From the NCBI RefSeq assembly GCF_900156785.1, contig NZ_FTOP01000011.1, forward strand, positions 1-64,000: a stretch of 64,000 bases of DNA, in the 5' to 3' direction. The stretch comes from Belliella pelovolcani. Its GTDB lineage: Bacteria; Bacteroidota; Bacteroidia; Cytophagales; Cyclobacteriaceae. A program made the translations under genes and the position numbers. Below, in pieces: positions 17,391-24,000 of this stretch (its first letter is position 1; the number at the start of each line of letters is the position of its first letter). The notes under the pieces are model-generated. The model made no database searches and was not told where the DNA came from. It saw only the letters and a program-made list of their open reading frames with translations.

Positions 17391-17846
17391 TTAATTGCCT
17401 CCTCTTCCTCTTTGATTCATTCTGTAAATTTGCCTGATGAAATCTCTGTTGGCGCCGCCTAGCGCTACAGCCTGTTTATGTGAGATTACTTTTGTGATAT
17501 CTGCCATGAATTTTTGATCTAGTTTAAGCATGTCACTTTGAACACTAAACCTTTGATCAATTAATTGCTTGGCTTGATTCTCAGATATATTACCTTCTGA
17601 TTCTTTGCTGATGCTTGACATCTTTCTCATCAATGATTCTCTCTCTTCGTTGTATTTATTGAAAAGAGGCCAGAATTTTTCTGCTTGCTCTGGCTTTAAA
17701 TCCAGTCTATTAGTGATGAATGCAACTCTAGCTGCTTCAAACTTTTCTTTGTCATAGCGTTGCTCTTGTGGTCTTTGAGCAAAGGAGATGCTAGATAGAA
17801 CCATCAAAAGCAAAATGATCAAATATTGAGGTGATTTCATATTCAT
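17391..17846 (-). CDS. Small exported Spy/CpxP-like helical protein
   Basis: A 151-residue protein with a signal peptide ending near ISFAQ (about residue 23). The mature part is charged and helical, with LDLKPEQAEKFWPLFNKYN, a pattern like the LTxxQ repeats of Spy/CpxP periplasmic stress proteins. It ends in a Gly/Arg-rich tail. Its start is three bases past the stop of the upstream membrane gene, so the two are translationally linked and follow the ECF sigma gene. Context suggests an envelope-stress or metal-sensing role. Membership of the Spy superfamily is inferred from pattern, not shown. Confidence 0.65.
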   Translation of the reverse strand: MNMKSPQYLIILLLMVLSSISFAQRPQEQRYDKEKFEAARVAFITNRLDLKPEQAEKFWPLFNKYNEERESLMRKMSSISKESEGNISENQAKQLIDQRFSVQSDMLKLDQKFMADITKVISHKQAVALGGANRDFIRQIYRMNQRGRGGN

Positions 17847-17849
17847 AAT

Positions 17850-18224
17850 TTAATACCAAATATCTTCTTCAAAACCATATTCATCGTTGATTTCGTAATA
17901 TCCCCATTCGTCGTTGATGATTTGGTCTAGAATGTAATTAGGATCATCTGAAAGTGATAACATGTCATCAGCTGTCCAATAGCCTGCATTGATATACAAG
18001 TTGATGTCTTCTGTTAACCTATTATCTAAATAATCGTGGCTATGGATTTCACTTTTGAAAATAAAGAGTGAAACGCTAATGATTACAACAGCAGCTGCAG
18101 CTATACTTCTGTAATAGAGCACTCTAGTCTTTCGAGAAGCATTTTTTTCCAAAACACTTTCTGTGAGCTGTTCAAAGTAATTGTCAGGAACTTTGAAGAT
18201 GTTTTTTTTGGGCAGATTTTCCAT
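17850..18224 (-). CDS. Single-pass membrane protein, candidate anti-sigma factor
   Basis: A protein of 124 residues from the ATG at 18224. A TTG start at 18242 would add six residues, but the ATG reading MENLPKKNIFKVPDNYF is preferred. It has about 40 cytoplasmic residues, one transmembrane helix (IAAAAVVIISVSLFIF), then an acidic, Tyr/Asp-rich exterior part with repeated DEYG/DEWGYY segments. The MENLPKKNIFKVPDNYFE start recurs in Bacteroidota proteins encoded after ECF sigma factors. Its place between the sigma gene and the Spy-like gene fits a membrane anti-sigma factor, but no zinc-binding anti-sigma motif is visible. Confidence 0.55.
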   Translation of the reverse strand: MENLPKKNIFKVPDNYFEQLTESVLEKNASRKTRVLYYRSIAAAAVVIISVSLFIFKSEIHSHDYLDNRLTEDINLYINAGYWTADDMLSLSDDPNYILDQIINDEWGYYEINDEYGFEEDIWY

Positions 18225-18259
18225 ATAATATCCTTTAGACAATATTTATGCTCAGAGGT

Positions 18260-18808
18260 TTAGTCAACTTTCAATTCGTTTTCGATTTTTTTTACAGCAT
18301 GATGATAACTCGCCTTCAATGCACCTACAGAAGTATCAGTAATCTTACTGATCTCATCATAACTGAGGTCATCGAAATATTTTAAGTTAAAGACCAATCT
18401 TTGTTTTTCCGGTAAACTCAAAAGCGATTTTTGAAGCCTTCTTTGAATTTCATCACCATCTATCAATGGAGAGTCATCTATATAGCTTTTCATCACTTCT
18501 TCATGATCTTCTACAGGGAAGAAATACCTTCTCTTTTTCTTTTCAAGGAAGTTCAGACTTTCATTTGTAGCAATTCTATACAACCATGTGAATAAAGAGG
18601 CATTGTTCTGAAAGCTGTCTAGGTTTTTGATTGCTTTGATAAAGGTGTTTTGCGTGATGTCATCTGCATCTTCGTGTACGATAACCATCTTTCTGATGAT
18701 TCCGTAGACCCGCTTCTGATATGTCTCCATCAAAGCTCTGTAGCCTTTTTCCCTTGTGGAGGGATCTTTGATCATATTTAGAATTGCTAAATCGCTGAGT
18801 GACATCAT
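18260..18808 (-). CDS. ECF-family RNA polymerase sigma factor
   Basis: The 182-residue product has sigma region 2 at about 20-90, including YQKRVYGIIRK, DADDITQNTFIKAIKNL and TWLYRIATNESLNFLEKKKRR. Region 4 at about 125-178 contains LPEKQRLVFNLKYFDDLSYDEIS and a GALKASYHHAVKKIE recognition helix. There is no region 1.1 or 3, as in ECF sigmas. It directs RNA polymerase to a small regulon, usually under control of a membrane anti-sigma. The next two genes on the same strand (gap 35 nt) encode a single-pass membrane protein and a Spy-like exported protein, forming a plausible envelope-stress module. Start codons at 18808 and 18805 are both ATG. Confidence 0.92.
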   Translation of the reverse strand: MMSLSDLAILNMIKDPSTREKGYRALMETYQKRVYGIIRKMVIVHEDADDITQNTFIKAIKNLDSFQNNASLFTWLYRIATNESLNFLEKKKRRYFFPVEDHEEVMKSYIDDSPLIDGDEIQRRLQKSLLSLPEKQRLVFNLKYFDDLSYDEISKITDTSVGALKASYHHAVKKIENELKVD

Positions 18809-18971
18809 TGTGGCTTAGACAGCTAATTTAACAATAAGTTTAAATGCATTGCTCAAAAAGAAAATTGATTTCTGCCTAAATGGAAGATTTATTGGTTTGA
18901 TTTTTTTTAAATAGGGTATTATTTCTCCGTATTTGTCTAAAAAATAGGGGGAGCTCTATTGAGATTTATAA

Positions 18972-19002
18972 ACTTCACCAAAGTTTTAAACTTTGGTGAA
19001 GT
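18972..19002. repeat. 31-bp near-perfect palindrome downstream of the usp gene
   Basis: ACTTCACCAAAGTTT (18972-18986) and AAACTTTGGTGAAGT (18988-19002) are perfect 15-base complements around a single T. It lies 15 bp beyond the stop of the minus-strand universal stress gene, so it may act as its terminator, although no strong T-run follows. The core CCAAAGTT/AACTTTGG is shared with the inner repeat of the 110-bp elements. Confidence 0.7.
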
Positions 19003-19017
19003 AGAAGTTCAGGTTTA

Positions 19018-19941
19018 TCAAATTTCTAAGATATAGTCAAGAATACCAGCATTTTTTCCTTTTGGTCTGGTGACTAGAAGGGGGAAGCGATCATTCATTT
19101 GGATCAACCTTTCTGCCAAGCTACCGATAAAAAGTGCTGTAGCTGCAGTTCTTCCTTTTGCCCCAATGATGATGCCATCAGCATGGATTTCTTCTGCTTT
19201 AGATAGAATATCTTCTACTGGATCATCATCTTCGTCTTTAGTATATAGCGGTGTGATGGCTATGCCTTTGGTATCTATTTTCCTAATGAATTTTTTGTAA
19301 TTGATCTCAGCATGCATCTCCATGATGGATGCAAATTCTTCGTAAGACTTGCCCGTAAAGTGGTATCCTGATGGGATAGAAAATACATTTTGACAGAAAA
19401 TCTTGGCTTTACCACCATACTTTTCCACGATCATGATGGCCTCTTCCATGGCGTCTTTCGAATAGTCAGAAAAATCACTAGGAACCAATAGTTTATCAAT
19501 TTTTGGAATAGAATTTTCTGGGACGATTAGCAAGCTGCAACTTGCCCTTCTTGCGAGCCGCTGAGAAAGGACCCCAGTGCCAGATAGGTTCACTTTTCGG
19601 CCAATGATGATCATATCAGCGGACTTTTCATGAGCTAGCTTGAGGATTTTCTTGGAGAGTTGTCCTTCCTTGACCATGAAAGAGAGTTCAGCATCTTTAT
19701 TTTTATCGAAAAATTTATTGACCAATGCTTTCATTTTCCCTTTGCGCTCTTCAACCATATTCTCGATCAAATTGGGAAACTCCTGTAGCACCTCTTTAGG
19801 AATATTCATATTTCTGATCACATTGGTGAAGTAGATCTTTTTGGTCTGATTGACCTGGGCTACAAAAGAAGCAAATCGAACCAATGTTTCGTCCAATTCA
19901 CTTTGATCTAAGCAAACAATGAGTTTTTTGATTTGGTACAT
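19018..19941 (-). CDS. Universal stress protein with two Usp domains
   Basis: A 307-residue cytoplasmic protein made of two tandem Usp folds (about 1-145 and 150-295). Each ends in an ATP-binding-type segment: IIGRKVNLSGTGVLSQRLAR in the first, IIGAKGRTAATALFIGSLAE in the second. The second is the better match to G-x2-G-x9-G-S/T. Tandem Usp proteins bind nucleotides and adjust survival under starvation or energy stress. It is monocistronic, with a promoter box TATTTTTG on the minus strand (19980-19973) and a palindrome after the stop. It has no obvious partner among its neighbours. Confidence 0.88.
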   Translation of the reverse strand: MYQIKKLIVCLDQSELDETLVRFASFVAQVNQTKKIYFTNVIRNMNIPKEVLQEFPNLIENMVEERKGKMKALVNKFFDKNKDAELSFMVKEGQLSKKILKLAHEKSADMIIIGRKVNLSGTGVLSQRLARRASCSLLIVPENSIPKIDKLLVPSDFSDYSKDAMEEAIMIVEKYGGKAKIFCQNVFSIPSGYHFTGKSYEEFASIMEMHAEINYKKFIRKIDTKGIAITPLYTKDEDDDPVEDILSKAEEIHADGIIIGAKGRTAATALFIGSLAERLIQMNDRFPLLVTRPKGKNAGILDYILEI

Positions 19942-19972
19942 TTCAATAATGGATTTGAGCTACAAAAATATT

Positions 19973-19980
19973 GATAAATA
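19973..19980 (-). promoter_or_regulatory. Promoter -7 box of the usp gene
   Basis: On the minus strand TATTTTTG matches TAnnTTTG and would place the transcription start about 25 nt before the ATG at 19941. No TTTG is seen at the -33 position. Confidence 0.5.
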
Positions 19981-20261
19981 AATTGAGTATTGAATATTTA
20001 AGAAATATTATTTTGATTCATTTATTCAGTTTTTAGATTACCAAAATAATAATTGGTGAAAATTGAAGTCAAGATGATATGTTTTTTCATAATTGATGAA
20101 ATGTTGAATTGACCCATTTAAAATTATATAATTTTAGTAATTGATGAAGATATGAAATCTAATTTTATATGGATGGCTATAAGACTATTGGTGTTTTGTA
20201 AAGCGTGTTTGAATGTATCTTTAAATAGGATAGTTAGCTAAACTACTCTAAATTTTATCCG

Positions 20262-20269
20262 TATATTTG
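20262..20269 (+). promoter_or_regulatory. Promoter -7 box of the structured ncRNA
   Basis: TATATTTG matches TAnnTTTG exactly and ends six bases before the predicted RNA 5' end (20275-20276). That is the usual spacing for Bacteroidota promoters. No coding region follows it, which supports an RNA gene. The 230 bases upstream (20000-20250) show nothing but AT-rich spacer. Confidence 0.7.
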
Positions 20270-20274
20270 CCCAA

Positions 20275-20471
20275 GGAAGTCGGGTCGCCGACATGTTCAA
20301 ACTTCACAATTAACATAAATTACCGAGTGAAGCCCTTTTCAAAAACAGGCCTCATCCTGAGTAATCAGGACCTCGTCTCTTCGGAGGCAGGATAACAGTG
20401 GAAGTTTGCGATCTTCAGGCAGCTCAAATCTTGTCTATAAAGAGGTTTGTAACACTCTAAGACCTGACTTC
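20275..20471 (+). ncRNA. Structured ~197-nt RNA, 6S-like candidate
   Basis: The 5' end GAAGTCGGGTC (20276-20286) pairs with the 3' end GACCTGACTTC (20461-20471) in an 11-bp closing stem with one G-U. Inside, CAAACTTCAC (20298-20307) pairs with GTGGAAGTTTG (20398-20408). Further hairpins are CCTGA-GTAA-TCAGG (20356-20369) and GTCTC-TTCG-GAGGC (20375-20388). A 3'-side hairpin joins 20425-20432 to 20442-20449. A T-rich tail follows from 20472, and a consensus -7 box precedes it. A rod with paired ends, an inner bubble and a 3'-side hairpin, about 190 nt long, is what 6S RNA looks like, so regulation of RNA polymerase is the best guess. It is GC-richer than its surroundings. The 6S identity is inference; the structured RNA gene is better supported. 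Confidence 0.65.
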
Positions 20472-21935
20472 TTTTATTTTTTTGAATAGTCTCTTTCTAG
20501 TTTCAGTAGCAATTTTTAATACGAGTATCCCCATCGCAAAAACTGCAATTAAGAGCGTCAAGGTGAGAATAATACTTCCAAGGCCCGGTTGAAGTAAGTC
20601 TTTTGTCCAATAATGGATGAACGCCATACCAAATATTAGACCAATGGTTTTCAGGATATCCATTGAAAATGGATCAAAATTGAGTCTTTTTTTGATGTAA
20701 GCATATTTGATTAGATTGAATAGAAGCATGGCGATAAATGATGCAATGGCCGCTCCCTCTATGCCAAAGCTAGGGATCAAAATGATGTTGAATACAATCA
20801 CAACAATGCTCATGATTACAGTCGCAGTGATGTTAAATACATAGTACTTTGAGAAAACGATGATTTCGCTATTGATGGAAAAGAGCACATCAGTCAATTT
20901 TCCCAATCCAATCCACAAAACAACCCATTTGCCAGCTTCATAGACTGCATTGTTTGGTACAAAATGATAGAGGCTGTCAATATTCATCCAAATTGCTAAA
21001 AAGATAAAAGAACAAATCAGAAGTTGATGAACTGCTACTTGCTTGTAAAGTTGATTGATCTCCGTCAGTCGATTGCTTTCAAAATGATCTGACACCACAG
21101 GCATCACAACCTGAGAAATGGCCCTCCTTGGCATCTCTATCACCACTGCAATGGAAAATGCAATGGTATAAATCGCATTGGCATCGAGCCCTATCATAGC
21201 AGTGACCATCAAGCTATCAATTTTCATGATCAACATGGCACCAGTAGTTCCGAGCAAAGTGATGAGATTGAATCGCATAAAGTCGCTTAGGAATCCTTGG
21301 GGGAATGCTTGAAAATCAAAGTTCAACTTAAAAAGCTTGATCTTCCACATATAACCAATCATACCTAATAGTGCAATCAAATAAATCAAAGCCAAACCCC
21401 ACATCAGGCTATTGAACTCAATCCATCGTACCAAATAAGTCAAAACCAGTACTGCACTCAAAAGTCTAAGAATGACTTCTCTAAAAAAAGCAGGCACAGC
21501 AACTTTCAAAAATGACCTACAAAATGAATCCAAAATGGTGTTCAATACTGAAAACAGTGTAATCAATAAGACTACTGCTAGAAAATCAATAATCTCTGGC
21601 GAATTTTGGGCAAAGGCCTGAATGATCAACTCTTTGAAAATAAAAAATAAAATCAGTACAATGATAAATCCAATCAAGGATAAGATTATGCTAAAAGTGA
21701 AAAAGGAAAATTGGTTTTCTTTTACTTTTGGGTAAAATCGAGTGATGCCATTTCCTACACCAAGTTGGGCAAAGGGGACAAATAGCAAGCCCATATCTTG
21801 AATCGTTCGGAAGATTCCAATCTCTTCAGGTTGCAAGGCATATGGCAATAGCCAAAGTACATTGAAATAGCCAATCAATACTCCCAAGTAGGAGGATAAA
21901 GTGGTCAAAATACTTTGCTTGGCTATTTTCTTCAT
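20457..21935 (-). CDS. Polysaccharide flippase (Wzx/MATE-like)
   Basis: A 492-residue membrane protein with about 12-14 hydrophobic segments and the MVF/MATE-like layout of O-antigen flippases, including the start KKIAKQSILTTLSSYLGVLIG and GVGNGITRFYPKVK after the second helix. It should move lipid-linked sugar units across the inner membrane. It lies downstream of a glycosyltransferase, methyltransferase and YfhO protein on the same strand but is separated by a 310-bp spacer holding repeat copy B. Its last codons (IKEVRS) overlap the 3' stem of the plus-strand ncRNA, so the two transcripts are convergent and complementary at their ends. Confidence 0.85.
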   Translation of the reverse strand: MKKIAKQSILTTLSSYLGVLIGYFNVLWLLPYALQPEEIGIFRTIQDMGLLFVPFAQLGVGNGITRFYPKVKENQFSFFTFSIILSLIGFIIVLILFFIFKELIIQAFAQNSPEIIDFLAVVLLITLFSVLNTILDSFCRSFLKVAVPAFFREVILRLLSAVLVLTYLVRWIEFNSLMWGLALIYLIALLGMIGYMWKIKLFKLNFDFQAFPQGFLSDFMRFNLITLLGTTGAMLIMKIDSLMVTAMIGLDANAIYTIAFSIAVVIEMPRRAISQVVMPVVSDHFESNRLTEINQLYKQVAVHQLLICSFIFLAIWMNIDSLYHFVPNNAVYEAGKWVVLWIGLGKLTDVLFSINSEIIVFSKYYVFNITATVIMSIVVIVFNIILIPSFGIEGAAIASFIAMLLFNLIKYAYIKKRLNFDPFSMDILKTIGLIFGMAFIHYWTKDLLQPGLGSIILTLTLLIAVFAMGILVLKIATETRKRLFKKIKEVRS

Positions 21936-22128
21936 CGATGTTAAATTCTTAATCCGATTATTCGCTATGTTGCCAGTGACTTCAATTCATTGATTTAATC
22001 AGATGGTATTGGCTAATATCAATTAATTTCGGAGGTATGCTATTTCGCTTTTCTAAGTAATTTCTAGTAAAGTTTCTGGTAATCATTATTCTAAATTAAA
22101 CTACTATTTATTAATAGGGATCCAATGT

Positions 22129-22238
22129 CGTTTAGATAAGACTACAACTTGAATTTAAACTTTTCCAAAGTTTGATTAAATGTAAAAACAGAAATTGTTT
22201 ACAAATCGAAACTTTGGAAAAGTTACCTAAACTAAACG
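22129..22238 (+). repeat. 110-bp dispersed element, copy B (nested inverted repeats)
   Basis: Outer ends CGTTTAG (22129-22135) and CTAAACG (22232-22238) enclose the perfect 15-bp inverted repeat AACTTTTCCAAAGTT (22158-22172) and AACTTTGGAAAAGTT (22210-22224). Compared with copy A read on the minus strand, both ends are nearly identical while the loop between the inner arms differs. The right end stops 7 bp before the glycosyltransferase stop codon. The remaining bases of 21936-22245 show only AT-rich spacer. Confidence 0.75.
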
Positions 22239-22245
22239 AATTTAA

Positions 22246-23280
22246 TTAGGAGCTACAGCTAAGTTGACTCAATAGAGCTTCTTTTCTTTTGTCATAGGAA
22301 TAATGTTCTACTATCCTTTGTCTCGCTTGATGACGTTTTGATTTCAAATCATGCGTTTGAGTTAAATCTAAAATTAGGGCTTTTAATTTTGTGAAATCCT
22401 TTTTGGAAAGAATCCTTCCTGATGTTCCAATGATGGCAGGTATATCACCAACTGCGGAGCCAATGGGAATACAGCCACAGAGCATGGCCTCTGCTAATGC
22501 ATTGGGAAATCCTTCGGAAGTAGAGAGTTGCAAGTAAAATATATGCTGATTGAGTATCTGTCTCAGTTGTTCAGGCTGTGAAGCTGGTATTATCTGTATA
22601 TTCTTTGCTTTAGTAGTATAAGTGGAATCACCCAAAATCGTGAAATGGAATTCAGGAAAAGCAAGGGCCAGTTTTTCGATCAAATCAATGCCTTTGATTT
22701 TTGCTCTTGTTGAATTGGAGATGCCCTTGGCCACAGTAATGAATGAATTGGGTATCCGCTCACTGTTAAAATCTTTCCAAAAGTCTACATCAAATCCATT
22801 GTAAACCACTTCGATTGGAGTCTGAAGATCGGGAATAAGGTTTTTCAAACCCTGCTTTGTCTCAATTTGCTCATCATAGGTATAGTCATAGCCTATCAGT
22901 GAGTCAGCTACGGAAAGGATTTTGGTGCAATTTTTAAAACTATAGACAGTAGCCATTTTCAGCCATTTCTTTCTAAAGTTTCCATAACCAATGCTAGGCA
23001 TATGGACTGCATCGGTACCACCCGCTTGTATGAGTACCTTGATACCAAATAATCCTCCAAACCAAACCGGTATGACCGTATGATACCCGCCAAAAAAACA
23101 GAGATAAGTCTTAGTTTTGGGAAGTAGAAGTAATAATTGAAAAAATTGAATCAAGAAATAAATGGGCAGTAGGATAGGGGATTGGGTAAATGCTAAGCAT
23201 TTGACTTTGTGCTTTGTTTGGAGCATGTCCACATCCCTTTGAGTAAAGGCTGTTTGAACAGGATAAATGTACACCACCAT
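22246..23280 (-). CDS. GT4-type glycosyltransferase
   Basis: A 344-residue cytoplasmic or membrane-associated glycosyltransferase with a GT-B fold. The C-terminal donor-binding domain carries the family 4 pattern STSEGFPNALAEAMLCGCIP (E-x7-E), followed by IGSAVGDIPAIIG. The N-terminal domain includes a hydrophobic stretch (residues 38-55) that could bind the membrane. It transfers a sugar from a nucleotide donor to an envelope glycan, with unknown acceptor. It starts 9 bp after the methyltransferase stop and is the third gene of the YfhO-methyltransferase-GT operon. The length is slightly below the usual 360-400. Confidence 0.85.
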   Translation of the reverse strand: MVVYIYPVQTAFTQRDVDMLQTKHKVKCLAFTQSPILLPIYFLIQFFQLLLLLPKTKTYLCFFGGYHTVIPVWFGGLFGIKVLIQAGGTDAVHMPSIGYGNFRKKWLKMATVYSFKNCTKILSVADSLIGYDYTYDEQIETKQGLKNLIPDLQTPIEVVYNGFDVDFWKDFNSERIPNSFITVAKGISNSTRAKIKGIDLIEKLALAFPEFHFTILGDSTYTTKAKNIQIIPASQPEQLRQILNQHIFYLQLSTSEGFPNALAEAMLCGCIPIGSAVGDIPAIIGTSGRILSKKDFTKLKALILDLTQTHDLKSKRHQARQRIVEHYSYDKRKEALLSQLSCSS

Positions 23281-23289
23281 CCGAAACCT

Positions 23290-24000
23290 TTATTTAATTT
23301 TCAGTTTAAAACTCAATCTTTCTAAAAAGACATTCATTTTTTTTCTCAAAGTGGTTTTTTCTATGGCTGAATTCTTCCTGAAAATGAAATATTGATAATC
23401 CTTCTCTTCATAAAAGACGGAGTAAGTTTTCATTTCTTCCAAGTAAAAACCAAATTGCTGTAATACACCTATAAGTTTGGCTGTATCTAATGGTTGATCG
23501 ATGACTTGAAGCTTTTCGGGTTCATTTTTGATCATCCATTCTAGAAATCTAGGTGATGGGATATGCACAAAAACTACAGAGTTTTCATGTGCATGCTGAG
23601 CGATATTTGCAAATAGGTTGACATGCTGGTCTACTGGAATATGTTCCAATACATCCGGGAATACAAAATAGTCAAATGAGTTTCCCGGTTGATTGAAATC
23701 GGACATATCGGAAACTGCAAAACTAAGATTGGATTGATTTCGCCAAATCTTTTTTGCTTTCTCGATACTCAGTGGGCTGATATCTACAGCTAAAACATGA
23801 CCTTGTTTGACTTTAGATGCAATCAGTTGACTGACTGTACCGATACCACAGCCTACTTCTAGTACACGATGATTGGATTGTAGTCCAGATTTAATCAATT
23901 TTTCCATGATGCTCAAGTGACGGGAATTGACTCCCGTTTTCACTTGTTGATCAGCAAATTGATCATAGAACCCTTCTACTCTTTCTTTTTCTGTAGGCAT
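23290..24000 (-). CDS. SAM-dependent class I methyltransferase
   Basis: The ATG at 24000 gives a 236-residue protein starting MPTEKERVEGFYDQF. An upstream in-frame start at 24054 is rejected because the stop of the preceding gene and this ATG share one base (TGATG), a typical coupled junction. Motif I, VLEVGCGIGTVSQL, and the later YFVFPDVLEHIP mark the Rossmann SAM-binding fold (about 20-165). The substrate is unknown; the position between YfhO and a glycosyltransferase suggests a sugar or lipid-linked glycan. Confidence 0.85.
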   Translation of the reverse strand: MPTEKERVEGFYDQFADQQVKTGVNSRHLSIMEKLIKSGLQSNHRVLEVGCGIGTVSQLIASKVKQGHVLAVDISPLSIEKAKKIWRNQSNLSFAVSDMSDFNQPGNSFDYFVFPDVLEHIPVDQHVNLFANIAQHAHENSVVFVHIPSPRFLEWMIKNEPEKLQVIDQPLDTAKLIGVLQQFGFYLEEMKTYSVFYEEKDYQYFIFRKNSAIEKTTLRKKMNVFLERLSFKLKIK

